Assembly (NCBI GenBank): GCA_009823505.1
Contig: VZQC01006590.1
Span: 411,431 to 475,430, forward strand
Source of the DNA: Rhizomys pruinosus
Taxonomy: Eukaryota > Chordata > Mammalia > Rodentia > Spalacidae
Direction of reading: 5' to 3'
DNA length: 64,000 nt
This document shows, one piece after another, positions 11,826-25,285 of this stretch. The translations under genes were made by a program, and so were the position numbers. The stretch's first letter is position 1. Every line of letters begins with the position of its first letter. A model generated the notes under the pieces. It was not told where the DNA came from. It saw only the letters and a program-made list of their open reading frames with translations, and did no database searches.

Positions 11826-11966
11826 GAAAAGCTGAGTGTGATATCACACACCTGAAATCCCAGCACATGGGAGGAAGAAGTAGGAGAATAAAGAATTCAA
11901 GGTCAGACTAAGTTTCAAGGTGACTTTGATGCTAGTCTGGTCTACATGACACCTACCTCAAAAAAA
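11826..11966 (+). mobile_element. old B1 SINE
   Basis: Matches B1 with many changes: agctgagtgtgatatcacac, aaatcccagcacatgggagg, ctagtctggtctacatgaca, then acctcaaaaaaag. Confidence 0.72.
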
Positions 11967-12235
11967 GAAACAACACAAGAGCAATGAATAACTTATTACA
12001 TAATGTTATAATAAGTCTAAGAAATATCTCCAATGGGTTTATGTATTTGAATAGCTGGCTTCAGCAAATGAAGTAGTTTGAGGTAGTGAAGCCTTTAGAA
12101 GCTAGAGGTTCCCTGGAAGAAGTGGATCACCCAGTGGGGGACTATTGAGGACTCTAGTCCAGCCTTTCTCCATGCTTTTCTCCTTTCTCCTTAGGTGTGG
12201 GAGAGACTACAGATAGGCTGACTAGACTCTAGTTG
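11967..12235. other. single-copy DNA
   Basis: Nothing recognised. Confidence 0.3.
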
Positions 12236-12685
<450 letters not shown>

Positions 12686-13010
12686 GTGGATGATCTAGCA
12701 GTAAGGGATGAAAGCTTGACTAGATAGATCCTAACATATATGACAGATGCATGCAGTCTGGTGGGGGAGTCTATGGGGAGGGATCAGATGGAGGTGGGGC
12801 AGGGATCTAAATATGATTAAGATTTACATATTAAATACACAAAAATTCAATAGAAGTATACATTAAAATATTATAATAAGTAATATTAATGTTAGTAGCC
12901 TGGTTTCCATGAAATATTCTATATTTTAATGAAAGAATTATATTTAACATTAAAAATAATGAAATCTTAAAGTGGTTTTTGATTTACACTTCCCTAATTA
13001 CTAAGGATGG
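12686..13010. other. AT-rich DNA with a short L1-like fragment
   Basis: The right end (12968-13010, agtggtttttgatttacact, ctaattactaaggatgg) resembles the minus-strand L1 stretch at 5650-5690. The rest is not recognised. Confidence 0.4.
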
Positions 13011-13460
13011 ACCTTATCCATATGGCACTAGTTCTGTAGTTATATAAAATGCAAGAGTCAAGGGGCCATGGGGTCCTACAAGAAGGCTCCAGAAACCACT
13101 GATGCCCGTGTATATGTAGCAGGATTCCTTTCTCTGAGTAGTGTCTGGGTAGGCTGTGCATAAAGCCATGAAGGTGACGCCTAAGTTGCAGTGGCGATCT
13201 CTGGCCCCTGGAGATGCCAAAAGTGCTGAATGTGTTCACTGAGGTAGACTGAGGCCATTGAGTGGAGCTATCCAAAGGCAAAGGCCACAGGCAGCAAACC
13301 TGGAAAGCGGTCTATCCTAGCAGGAAGCTGGATGGTGGAATCACCAGGTCCAGATGCTGGGCACAGACATTGGGTCTTGACCTTTGTTCCATTGAGGTAT
13401 GCTCTTTCCTTTGTGGAGTCTCACAATGCTATCTGCCCAGTCTTCTCTCTTAGATGAGAA
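13011..13460. other. unrecognised segment with raised GC
   Basis: GC content is clearly higher than in the DNA on either side. Short frames occur on both strands (63-95 codons) without a recognisable domain or codon signal. It may be an unclassified repeat. Confidence 0.3.
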
Positions 13461-14944
13461 TGCTTGTTCAGCACCATTTTATATTGGTAAAAATTAATAT
13501 AAATAAAACTACAATTTGGAGTAGTTCCATGAAAATGTACAGAAGTATATAAGAAAATTAAAATTATAAAATAATTTAAGCTCGTGTATCTAAGGAGGGT
13601 AGATTAAGTAGGAATTTGTTTATATCTTACTTCCCCAAGCTGAGTAAGAACTGGGGCCCAAGCTATACACCTGCTTTCTTGAGTCAGAATATTTTTTCTT
13701 GAGACCAAAGAAATTCTGGAGTCAGAATACTGAGTCTAACCCCAATTTCTACCATTGCAGGCATGGATTTGAAGAAATTGCTAAGGTCATCCTCATATGG
13801 TAAATGTGGTCACTCTGCCTACTTGCTGTAGTGGAGGCACAAGTTGTTTACTATTATCATTACCCCTGCACCTCACATTGATCAGATTGTTAGGGATGGG
13901 ATGGACTCTACACATGGGGATTGGCAAGGTGGAATTCTGCATCATTTTATGTTTATGAAAAGACAGACCTGGCACTCCAGAAAAGATTTTACTTACAGCC
14001 AATTCCATAAAATTATAACTAAAAGTAAAGTAGTTTTTTAATTTATAACTGGATAAGGTTGTACTTCATATGAACACCATGCTTGTCTCAAAGGATGCTA
14101 CTGTGAGAAAGAACAAAATTAAAGAAAAGCAGATTCATCATCCAATCAAAAATAACAGTGGTCTTCAAATGAACCTAGGTTTATTTAGCAAACAGATACT
14201 GGATGATGGAGCCATGGAAATGTGAAACAGAAGTCTCTCCAGTAAGTGATATTGAGAGACCTGTATTCTCAAGCACAGAAGAGTGGGACTGGACTGTGTC
14301 CCCACACCAAGTACAAAGCTGATAACCTAAGAACGCTGCAAGCTCACTACTTATTTATATTAACTCTTTATAATCTGAGAAACTAAGAAGTTTCCAAGCT
14401 AAACATGCTGGCTAAAGCCAAGCAAACCTCCCATGAAAGAACTAAAACTGGATCCTGAGCAACCAGCACTACACCACAGGGTTCCTTAAAACTTCCTTTG
14501 TACCAACTTTCATTTCTCTAGTGTCCTCCCTGTCTTAATATTACATTATATAATTTTATTTTCACATATTTTATAGGTAACAGAAATGCATGTGACAAGT
14601 GAAAGCTAAAAGGTGTCTAAATGCCTATTTCTTAAAACACTCTAGAATGAAAATAACTACCTCAGTATTGCTTCTTGTGATCATAATTTGGAATATATTA
14701 TATCTGCAATGATAACCTATCAAAATAAATTTATTAATAAAATAAAGAGAAATGTATATACATGACATACATATAACTATATAACACATGTATTCATACA
14801 TGTTGTAGATATATGCATATATGTGAAGATTTATATAAGTGAATAAAATAATTATGACTTCACAGGCTTCATATTTATTACAAGCAACAACTTCGGCAGA
14901 CAGTTACGATGAAGTGTACTAAGCACCATAAGATACAACATGTT
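13461..14944. other. AT-rich single-copy DNA
   Basis: No repeat family or gene recognised across 1.5 kb. Confidence 0.4.
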
Positions 14945-15623
14945 CTAGTTTGTCTTCCATTGCTGTGACAAAACACTCTGACCGACACCAACTTGGGGAG
15001 GAAAGGATTTATTCAGCTTACATCTACTGGGTCACGGTTCACACTTAGGGAGCCCAAGGCAGGAACTCAGGGCAGGAACTCAGGGCAGGAACCTGGAGGC
15101 AGGAGCTGGAGGAATGCTGTGCTTCAGCTCCTGCCTCCAGGTTATTTTGGGGATAAGAACTGGAAAGGTGGTAGTTTAATAGTGATGTGTATTGTGTGTC
15201 AAGTTGACAAGGGGTCAATTGTGTTGGGTAGCTTTAGTGTCAACTTGACACACCTGGGTTGAGGGAGCCTCAATTGGGGAATTGGCTCCATTGGATTGGC
15301 CTGTGGCCATATCTGTGGAGTACTATCTTGATGGTCGAGCAGTGTGGGAGGGCCCAGCCCACAATGAGTGGTGCCACCCTGGGCAGGTTGTTGTGTACCA
15401 TATAAGAAGGCAGGCTGGGCATGAGCCAGGGGAGCAAGCCAGTGAACAGCATTCCTCCATGGCCTGTGCTTCAGCTACTGCCTCCAAGTTCCTGCCCTGA
15501 GTTCCTGCCTTGGGCTCCCTAAGTGATGAACTGTGACCCAGGAGATGTGAGCTTAATAAACCCTTTCCTCCCCAAGTTGGTGTCGGTCAGAGTGTTTTGT
15601 CACAGCAATGGAAGACAAACTAG
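14945..15623. repeat. near-palindromic rodent repeat with long inverted arms
   Basis: The outer 133 bp are inverted copies of each other: 14945-15078 (from ctagtttgtcttccattgct) against 15491-15623 (to agcaatggaagacaaactag), differing at only a handful of positions. A second hairpin lies within the left arm: cctggaggcaggagctg (15092-15108) faces cagctcctgcctccagg (15125-15141). The centre (15205-15440) has gtgtcaacttgacacacctg, tggcctgtggccat and gggagggcccagcccacaat, which I know from an abundant rodent interspersed repeat. The right arm holds aataaa (15555). The left arm is therefore a second, inverted end of the same repeat. Confidence 0.8.
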
Positions 15624-15625
15624 GG

Positions 15626-15900
15626 CACAACACTTTGAGAAAGCTCAGTTAATAAGTTCAGAATGAAAGACCTTGCTTTATTTGAACCTGTTGCAACCTT
15701 CTCCAGATCATCTGGATGGGTTTGGGTCACAACTGAGGAGTGGGGGTGAAAGACTCGGAGTCAATACACAGACACCTGGAGTCAGGTGAAAGCAGGCACA
15801 TAGGGAGATGCTGCAGACTCATTTATTCAGAGGAATGTAGGGGTATATATGTGGTCTGCTCTGCTCCTTCCATGGACATGCCAGATGTGCTGAGTGCCTC
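15626..15900. other. unclassified, possibly LTR-derived
   Basis: Contains ggggtgaaagactcggagtc and a short tatatat run. I cannot place it in a family. Confidence 0.25.
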
Positions 15901-17060
15901 TCAACTGACAAGTGGATAGAGAAAATGTGGTGCATCTACACAATGGAGTTCTATGCAGTGGTAAAGAAAGATGACAACGTGAAATTTGCAGGTAAATGGA
16001 TGGAACTAGATTCTATGCTAAGTGAAATAGCAGGTCCCAGAAAAACAAAAGACAAATGGTATCCCTCATCTGTGGATGCTAGTGCCAAGTATCTACTTGT
16101 AAGGCAAACTGAGTAACATTAATTTTATTTTATTTTATTTTTTATTTTTTTTTTTTAAATTTTTTTTATTATTTATTTTTGTATGTGTATGAATGTATTG
16201 TTTGCATGCAGGTCTGTGCACCCGTGTCGTGCAATGCCGCGGAGGTCAGAAGAGGGTCTCAGATTCCCCTGGAACTGGAGTTCTCCTGGAATTGGAGTTA
16301 CAGACGGTTCTTAGCCGCCATGTGGGTGCTGGGGATCGAACCCGGGTCCTCTGCAAGAGCGTCGGTGCTCTTAACCGCTAGGCTATCTCTCCAGCCCCCT
16401 AATTTTATAGTCCTTGTGATCTGAAAAAAAAAACTGTGCTCTTATATTTTGAGTCCTTAGGTTGTAGAACTTACCTATCATTGATTTTCAGACCTGGATT
16501 TTTGGTATATGATGGATGGTATCTATGCATTTTTTAGAGTAATATAAAATTAAAATGGAAAAATGTGAATCAAGAAACATGATATGGAAATTATATACAG
16601 TTTGTTTACAAAAGATACAATTTTAATATAGATGCAATGTATCAGGTTGGTGTAATTTAGCTTCTCTGGGTGCTTAACGACCATACATAATGCCCATACC
16701 AATTTGGCCAAGGGACCTAAGGGATAACTTTGTTCCTTGCCCTCAGAGGTCAACCAAGTCTTAGGGGATTATGCATGGGGGCATCTCTTGAAATGCCCTG
16801 CAAATGTGGGTCACCAGTCTTCCTGTTCAGGGAGATCTTGGAGATCCACTAATGGGACTTCAGCCAGTGTCCAGTCTATAAAGAGGAAAGTCTGCTCATG
16901 CTTCAGAAAAGAAAGCTTGGTCTAACAAGAGCTGATTCAGTCCTCGAGTGGATGGAACGGCGAATTCTCATTGGCCCAAGTCACTGATTCAGCTGTTGCC
17001 ATGGTTAGCTTAACAGGCTAAGCCTATTCAGCAGGTGAGGCAGTAAGCACGGCGCTGCAC
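15901..17060 (+). mobile_element. LINE-1 3' end, interrupted by a B2
   Basis: Starts in the distal part of L1 (gtggatagagaaaatgtggt, acacaatggagttctatgca; compare 49385-49440). After the B2 it continues through gacctggatttttggtatat, the reverse complement of the L1 3'UTR at 4240-4255, and then attaaaatggaaaaatgtga. The later part (16700-17060) matches the complement of 3700-4100 less well and is less certain. Confidence 0.75.
16132..16399 (-). mobile_element. B2 SINE, young-looking, nested in L1
   Basis: Plus-strand end is aggctatctctccagcccc (16399). The complement of an intact B box (gggttcgatccccagcaccc) lies at 16329-16348. The T-rich run at 16120-16170 is the complement of its tail. It splits the L1 3' end. 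Confidence 0.9.
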
Positions 17061-17299
17061 AGGTGTGTAACACTCTACATGAACCAGTCTCAGAAGAGAA
17101 GTAAACTAGATTTGACTGAAATTTTCAGAGAATTTTACATGTAAAATCTCAGAGAATGAAATTAAAATGTCATATTCTTCTTACTTTATTAATTGTGGAA
17201 CTCAGCTCTGAAGGACTTAACATAGTAATAGAGGTCTGGAAATGCAAAAGATACTTGATTACAGATTATGCCAGTGTTTTCCCTTTATTGCTGTACCAA

Positions 17300-17515
17300 A
17301 AGATTTTTATTTATTTTTATATGTGCATGAGTGTACTGCCTGCATTGTGTAAGTACACCCATTTTGTACCAAGGCTATGGAGGCCAGAAGGTGGCATCAG
17401 ATCCCCTCAACCTGGAGTTATGGACAGTTGTTAGCTGCCATGTGGACACTGGGAATGGAACCTTTATCCTCTGGAAGAAGAGAAAGTGTTCTTAGTCGTT
17501 GAGCCATTTCTCCAG
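17300..17515 (-). mobile_element. B3-type SINE
   Basis: Tail complement tttatttatttttatatgtg at left, head complement gttgagccatttctccagtc at right. Confidence 0.82.
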
Positions 17516-17539
17516 TCTTGCCTCATCCAAAGATTTTAA

Positions 17540-17835
17540 GGAACATTTGTAAGAACTTGCAGACACATTGGTATGTAAAAGCAATTGCTGAAGAACCCTA
17601 AGGACCTGAGTTCAGTTCCCAAGAACCCAGCTAAAATGACACCAATGTGGAGAAGGAAGATCGATATGGCTTCCTGACCCACAAACAGGCTCTAATTCAG
17701 TGAGGACCTTCTTTCAGGAGAATAAGATAGAGAATAATGGAGCTGAATGCATGCTGTCCTCCTGTGGCTACCAGACATGAACACTTCCAACACGCGCTCT
17801 CCACCACACACATACACAGACAAGAAAACACAAGT
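17540..17835 (+). mobile_element. B4-type SINE, decayed
   Basis: Holds gacctgagttcagttcccaa followed by gctgtcctcctgtggctacc and accacacacatacacag, the usual order of B4 and ID-like SINEs. Confidence 0.6.
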
Positions 17836-19917
17836 GGTATGTGGAAAAAATGCACCAATTGTATAATTAAAGTAGAACTTACATACACCATTTATGAAGG
17901 TGTTTTGTAAATCAGATTCCACACCCCCATTTGTTACTCTAGCATAGACACAGGAAAAACACAGTATTTACAGCCAGAGCTGTTTGCTTCTGTCTGCACA
18001 TATCCATGTAAAACTCAATACTTTTAAGTTTCCTTTCTCTCTTTATAAAGCATTTCTTTGGAAGAATGCGTCCAGGGAGGGAATGTTCTATATTTCCAGA
18101 CACGTACTATTCCTTCTGATTTTACATTTTTTTAGCTTCTATGTCACATTTTTGGCCCTTGCTTGAATGATATTCAAATACTAGAAACACATTTACATCT
18201 GGAAGGTTCAGATAAAGATTCCTCTGACATGGAAGCTAATGGATTACACGTTCTCCCAGCAAACTGACTTCTCTTCAGAAAACAAGAGTCCAGATGAGAG
18301 TTTGGGGGTCATGTGCAGTCGCAGGTTGGGAATGCTTCATCTCTTGAAGTTCCCTGCAACTTATCCTGGGACTTCAGACTACAAAGCTCAGCCACTGAAC
18401 TTTGAGAAACCTCTTACCTCTCACCCCATTTGGAAATAAGCACCCTGCTTTTTATGGACAGCTTCACACTTAATATGCCATAGGAATAGAGAAGTTGCAC
18501 AAACTTAAATAAGTAAATCTGACTTTGGAAACTATAAATTCACTGTAGTAGCTAGATATTCTGTCTATATATGCTTTATAGAACGCATTGATAGGCTTAA
18601 ACCAGATAGTCTACCATGAATTAATCATTTCATCCTTTGAAGAAAATGGTAAGAGATTTCCCTAGTCTCTCTTCCTTTATCCTCCCAAGGAACAAAGAAG
18701 AGTTAGTTACCCAAGGAAAAGCCACAGTGGTGAGCATCTTAGGCTTCTGAGGAAAGAGAAGCTCTGGGTATGCCCAAATGTCTAAGGTGCATTTTTAGTT
18801 TAACATTTTTAGTGTAATTTTAAATAACAGTTGATATTTGCATTTCTTGTTCACAGTTTTATTTGATTTTAAGAGAATATAATTTTAAGAGAATGTAATT
18901 ATCATTATCAAAGTCCAAATCTCAAAGTTCAAATGCAACACTGACATTTCAATATACTCAGATTTAAGTGCAATTTTAACTTAAAATTTTAAAACTCACA
19001 TTTAAACTAGCACTATCATTTGGTTTCTCATGAATCCAGGGGCATATATCTCTCCTTATTAATTCATAGGGATCTGTATATGAATTTTCCTATCTTCTTA
19101 TCATGGTGAAAAATTTATATATTTGGTAAAAGCATGGGGATTGCAAAAGATTAAAATTATATTTTAACTGTTATTAGTTTGTAATAACTGTAACTTACCA
19201 AATTTTGCTTAATGAAATTTAAAATTTTATACTGGTGAAATTTAAAATTTTATACTGGTTATGTTATAAATAGTGATTAACTTTACTACACAGAGAAAAT
19301 AAAGATATGGGTAAGCCATCTGATTAATATGTGTGACTCCTATCTCACAAAATAAATTTAAACTGTAGAAATCTGATTATCTAAAAATAAAACAAAACAG
19401 AGAATCACAATTTTTATTTTTATTAGAACTAAAAGTTATGTTACTGCTTGGCAGATTACTTTCAACTCAACTACTGATTTTCCATGTTTCATCTATACAT
19501 TTACAGATCAGAAATTGAGTAGTAGCATGGAGCTAAAACGTTGCACAGCATCTCACAAGACAGAAATTAAGGCTATCGCCTGATCAGGTGGTTCTGTTCC
19601 TTGGCAGAACTCAGTCAGTTTCTTGAGCTTTGGTACATGCTTCTCTCCCTTCTTCACTGCTGTTCAGTTGAACCCTTCTTCAGATGTCTGACTTCCCTTT
19701 GTACTTCATCTTGGGAAGAATGCTGGCTTTTAAAGCATTTATGGGACTCCAAGAGATGAACCAGGATATCAAAGGTAATGTTTTCCTTGTAAGTTGGGTT
19801 GATTAGCAGTCTTATTTACACTACTATATTTTTATAGATCCTTTGCAATTTCAACTCATATTTATACCAGTATGAAGGGGGATAAAAACTGAGAGGGTTA
19901 AAAACCTTTTCAGCCTC
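17836..19917. other. AT-rich single-copy DNA
   Basis: About 2.1 kb with no SINE or L1. It contains a perfect 23-bp tandem duplication at 19213-19258. No gene seen. Confidence 0.45.
19213..19258. repeat. perfect 23-bp tandem duplication
   Basis: The unit tgaaatttaaaattttatac plus tgg occurs twice, without mismatch, at 19213-19235 and 19236-19258. Confidence 0.95.
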
Positions 19918-20093
19918 AGCCAGGCGTGGTGGCACACGCCTTTAATCCTAGCACTTGGGAGGCAGAGGCAGGTGGATCTTTGTGAGTTCAAGGCCAGCCT
20001 GGTCTACAGAGTGAGTTCCAGGACAGCTGGGACTACAGGGAGACCCTGTCTCAAAAAGACAAAACAAAACAAAACAAAACAAAAACTTTTCAG
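19918..20093 (+). mobile_element. B1 SINE, young-looking
   Basis: agccaggcgtggtggcacac to ccctgtctcaaaaagacaaa, then an (AAAAC)n tail at 20060-20086. It is among the least diverged B1 copies in the window. Confidence 0.94.
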
Positions 20094-20469
20094 CCTCATT
20101 GTAGAGTTCCAGTACAGAGCACTTCACCTTTCAACACCACTAGAAAGTTTAGAAGATCTACCTTCTTTCCAACTGGCAGTCCAGGTATGCCTGACACCTT
20201 GCTTTGTGCCTTTGCTGAGAGTTCCTTAGACACAGTAGAAGCTCTAAGCATTTCACCCATGTTATCTCATTTGGTTCAAAAAGACCATTACCAGTTCATT
20301 ATCTTCATGTAACAGATTTGAACACTGGTACAAACTTCTACATGACTGAAAGGTACTCATCTTACAAATAAAACAACTGCTCTTTGAACCTAGCCTTCCT
20401 CCATGTGACACTAATTGAAAATATTACAGATGCTTGTCACTTGGCACAGCTCCCACACACCTGGGATAC

Positions 20470-20830
20470 AATCTAACACTTCCATAACAGAGTATCACAA
20501 ACCCAGTAGTCCAGGAGGTCCACAGCTGTGGAAATCTGGATTCCAGCTTAGCAGAGCTACCCTTCACCCATCATCAGGGGCTGTTCCAAGTCCCTGGTAT
20601 CTCTTGCTTCGCTTTTGTAAAATACCATTCCTGCTCCCATGGTCACAACACTGTCTTCAGTCATTTAGACAGTGTTTTGTCCCACTGTGTTCCTTCCCAA
20701 GTACTCCTCCTACTCTATTCCATCGCGACTTAACTTATGTCAATATCCTATTTCCAAACAAGGCTGCTCACAACTCATTCGAATTGAGAACTGAGCCTGT
20801 GTGCTTATAGGACAACTTTCAGTGAAAATA
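20470..20830. repeat. possible ancient mammalian repeat remnant
   Basis: The string ccataacagagtatcacaaa at the left and gtcaatatcctatttccaaa at the right recall a mammal-wide repeat with a similar start and end. The middle is very diverged. A 131-codon plus frame (20415-20810) crosses it and looks accidental. Confidence 0.3.
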
Positions 20831-23010
20831 AAGAAGAATGCTGATACTGGTTTTATCCCACCAACAAAATATAAGCTACACTCACTGATGAAAATTAATA
20901 CAGGACTTTAATATATGAAAGATTGGAATTCACCTAATCAATTCAAACTGGGAACTTCCAAGGATTTCCTGTGTTTCTCAAATTTAGTAGTTTCACAAAA
21001 ATGTTGAAAATATGATTAACAAATATTCAGTGTATTTAACATTCTGTGATAATTACATTTTTTATGTTTTAAAAGGAATATATACATACATATGCATATA
21101 TTTGACTATGAGAATTACATAGAAAGAAAGGGTAACAAGCAGCAAGACAGGAATGATCTTGTGGAGTCAATCCTCTGGAAGTATGCCTGCCTTTTGACTA
21201 GGGAAGAAGTTAAAGCAGAATGGTGATCAGATTTGTGTTGGGTAGAAACAAGAGATGTCAATCTTAGGCACCATAAACATTGTCTGACTGTAGAAGTGAC
21301 TCGAAGACCCAAGGTTTCTACATAGAGAGTAATCCTTCGGAAACACCACTACCCTCTTAGTACAGGCACTGTCAGGGGAATTTGCTCTGAAACTGGGCTC
21401 TGGGGGATATTATATCCCACTTCTGAAAACCTAGTCACTTATCATAAGCCAACTCCCTGTCAGAATCTATGTGTTGGTGTCTTTTCTAAATCTCATGTTC
21501 TGAGGTCTGATTTTCTCACAGTTCCATCATGTTTTGATGGAAAAAATATTTTCTCCTCAGAGGAAGGCTTAGCATTGACAGTTAAACACTCACCGGTTAA
21601 TCCAGTTAATACAAAGGCAAGGCCTTCTGTATTCCACCCAGATCGCTGACTTGGAAAGTGATACATAAGTCATTTGGACAGACCCAGAGATTCCACTATA
21701 ATTGTTGTACTGATCCACCCTTGGCTTTCTAGTGTCAGCAGGCTCACCACACCAGGAACAAGCCTATCTTTGGAACACCTCTGGAGGCCAAAATGTGCCA
21801 CTGTGCCGTCACCAGCTATGGCCAGTCCATGTGCTGTAAGGAATAACTTCAGATGGACAAAACAATAAAAAACAGGATGACTCCTGACTATAGCAAGCAT
21901 CTATTTCTTAAGTTAATATGGTATCTGCCTTGCAGACTTTGCCTGTAATTGTAGCTCTTTTCTCTAGTTGGGATCAGTCTGTTTTCAGCAATAGTATAAA
22001 AATACCATTTAGGGTTTGGCAGACACTTGAGATATAGACTCTGTCCTTGTCATCCTGTTCCCACTTCCATCCAGTCTTCCAGTGAGCACACATTTCTGAT
22101 TCTGGTTGAAGAAGTAAACCATACATTTATTTCTACAAAAAGCCATTTCAACACCTTTTGCATTTCCATTCCTGGCTTCAGGAAACTCTTCCACATTTAG
22201 GTGGTTTTAACTGAATAAATTCTCAGGAAAAAGACACTACTAGTTTTAGTATATTCACTTAGTGTATAGAACCTTATATGGCTTTATGTATGAATTCTAT
22301 TCTAATAATGACTGTCATTTATTCAGATTTCTGTCACATAATTAGAGAAAGAAACTTTGATTTCTCCTTCAGACACAGGGTCTGCTGCAAATAAGGCTCT
22401 AGGGATTTGGCAGATGTTTATATGAGAAAAGAATGGACAGATATTCTTTACAGTCTAAATGATTTCTAATGTGACTCTATGTAAGGTACACAGGGTAAAA
22501 TAGAACTTTATCCAAAAGGACACTCTAAGAAATGTAGTTTTGCTGTTTCACTTATGATTGGAATTCTATACATGAAATAAGTGGAGTCCTAATGTTACCT
22601 ATATGTTTTACATCAAAATAAATAATCTCTTTCAGAATTATGCACTCTCTTATTTTTGCTTATCATTTGGTTTTCCTACATGTACATTTGGCATATTTTA
22701 AACCATAGCATCCAACATATTGTGGGAAGCACTGAACTTCTGAACATTAAAGAGGGTGATTTAGAATTTATATTAGAGAAAATCACATCAAACTGTCTTA
22801 TCATATATGGAGTGACTTAAAAGTGATTTGCAGCAGCAGCCATGTATATTATGATATAGCTATTCTACTCTGAAATTAGTGAGTTGAAAGTATATTCGTG
22901 TGTGTGTCCACAGAGCAATAGATATATTTGACATTATGCATATATTCTTGCTTATTTCTCCATATTAAGTATATTTTGGGGTGTTTTCCTATTTCCTATT
23001 TCAAACAATA
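20831..23010. other. single-copy DNA
   Basis: About 2.2 kb free of recognisable SINE or L1. Short open frames on both strands (for example 21670-21900 and 22009-22194 minus) have no known domain. Confidence 0.4.
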
Positions 23011-23200
23011 CTTGTGGGGTCAGTAAGATGGCTCAGTAGGTAAAGGTACTTGCCATCAAACCTAGTGACTAGATACCCAGACCTCATTTGTGGAAGGAAA
23101 GAACCAGATTCCTGTTAGTTGTACTTTGACCTCCATGCTGTAGCACACATACCAACACAACATAGCTAAATGTAAAAAACTTTTTAAAATATGGTGTAAT
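23011..23200 (+). mobile_element. B4-type SINE
   Basis: Head ggtcagtaagatggctcagt aggtaaaggtacttgcc, then gacctcatttgtggaaggaa and a short A-rich end. Confidence 0.75.
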
Positions 23201-25160
23201 CCTTCACTGAAGCTCTCACCCCATTCTGGAAAATATTCCACATTCTCTTATCCATTCACTAACACGTGAGCACCACTTAGGTTGATCAGATGACTTGGCT
23301 ACTATTATTGATGTGTTAAATATGGGATAGCTAGGTAACTGTCACATAATGCCTGAGAATCCTAGAGGCAGATATGTGACAGTCTTATAGCTGGGTAATG
23401 TGCTAAAAATATTTTCAGTTCTAAAGATAATAGATTTGCTTCCAAAATGAATGCTTCTTACTTACTTATTAACAGTTTATATGTGCATTTATGAAGTTAT
23501 GGCCTTACTAGCATTTGCTGTTTGTTTCTTGATGATAGGCACCCTGACTGGAGTGATAAGTAATCTGAGTATAGTTCTGAGTTGGATTGTCTTTCCACAA
23601 AATATAGAAATTCTAGCCACTTTAGCATGTAAAGGCCTTAACAGCATTGTATAATGGCTTGGAGCCTTAACAATATCACAACCTGGATGTGGAGCACTCA
23701 GTATCACCCCAGTATAGCTGTAAAACTGGAATCTCTTCAGTGTGGCTGTGGAGGTAGGAATAGCACTCTGCCCTGGATGTTGAGCCTCTTAGACTAAGCT
23801 ATTTTGCTAAATAATCTCAAGCTTCCTAACAATCACATCATTAAACTGGCTCCATGTTGCTGGAGAGAATATGCCCAAAAAGTCAAGCCAAGGGCTGAAG
23901 CTTCTTTCTCTGCTGACTGTAAGCCTCCCAGATGCAAAGCCCTGAATATTGTTCCATTTTAATCCCACCATCAGACTTACTGGCTTTCCCTTCCTTGCAA
24001 GAAACCAAGCAATAATCTCTTTGCACTCCTTCATTCTCCATGCAGAAGCCACTGGAATGCTCAGATCTGACCTCATCAGTTTATAAATACAGTCTTATCA
24101 TCCTAACTGACTTTTGTGAAGAACAGATTCTTTCCTACTATGCAATATTTTGACACTGAAGTTAAATATCTCAAGGACAAATTTCCTTAAATGCCAAGAA
24201 AGTTGACAGCTGCACTTTGGTTTGTGAAGAGCTCACACCCAGAAGATGTGAATATAGCCGTGCCTGAACTCTCATAAAGGGCTCTGCTGTTGAAGAGGAT
24301 GGACACGATCTACTGACCTCAGCCTAATATAAGCTAGTGACCTGGAAAAGCTTCATGTACCAGTGCCAATTAGCTCTTTAGCTTTCTGGGCCCCTGCTCA
24401 GAGCCCCTGACATTTGAAAGCAATTAGAAGGCAGCCAGATCAGTAAACCGAACTCAACAGAGCTGAACTTTTGTGCATTAGCCCATGGAATAGAAACCAT
24501 AAGCTCTGCCACAAGATGTAACCTCCAGTTTTCTGGGATTCTAGTATGGTTAGCCTAATGTATTGACAGAGATGAAAACTGTCTCTATGCTAGAATTTAA
24601 GAGAGGTCTCATTTCCCTATGCTGAAGGCTATCTTCAGTAAGAGAGTTCAAAATCTCTGTTGTCAATGCCTAATTTCTGTTTTAACTTACCATGTTCAAT
24701 GTTCAGATACAGCTCCTTAAATTAGACAGGTTAATGCATGCCAGGTGTTAATGAGTGAGCAGAATGTGGCCAGAGTTTTTTTTTGTAGCTCATGTGGGGA
24801 AAAAGAGGTAGACCTTATGGAGAATGAGGGAGAGTGAGGCTTTTCATCTGAAGGGATGGCCTATTTTCTAGGACATCAGGGTGTGCCCTGTAAGACCAGG
24901 ATCTTTCTCTGTGCATCAAGTGTCAAAGGATATATAAACAACATCAATATTGGCTCTTTTAAGATCTGCTTTTATCTTTTATTCATATATATATAATATT
25001 TTATATTAAATAATTATAGCCTGTGATGATTCTTGGAAGTCGAAGACTCTGGATGGAGCTATACGTGGTTGTTACCCAGCAGACCATAGGTACTGGGAGC
25101 AGAATGCTAGTTCCCTGCAAGAAGAGTGTGTGTTAATTTCCGTGACTTGTCTACACCCTA
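23201..25160. other. single-copy DNA
   Basis: About 2 kb without recognisable repeats. Frames at 23451-23654 (plus) and 23807-24076 (minus) are short, lack known domains, and I do not call them genes. Confidence 0.4.
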
Positions 25161-25162
25161 TC

Positions 25163-25285
25163 CCAATAAAAATTGTGTATGTGTGTGTGGTGTGGGGGGT
25201 GCCTATAAAGTCAGAAAAGGGCATTGATCATCAACTGGAAATTATTCGTTTTGAGCTACCAGATGGGTGCTCGAACCAACTCCAG
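25163..25285 (-). mobile_element. B3-type SINE remnant
   Basis: gtgtgtggtgtggggggtgc, gtcagaaaagggcattgatc and ccagatgggtgctcgaacca follow the order of a decayed B3 on the minus strand; the head is missing. Confidence 0.5.

Noticed and set aside
16193..16424. Repeated short peptides (CLHAGLCTRVVQCRG type) at 16.2, 32.8, 34.4 and 63.4 kb as a gene family
   Set aside because: They are translations of B2 SINE copies.
20415..20810. 131-codon plus frame as a gene
   Set aside because: It crosses what looks like an ancient repeat remnant and has no domain or codon signal.
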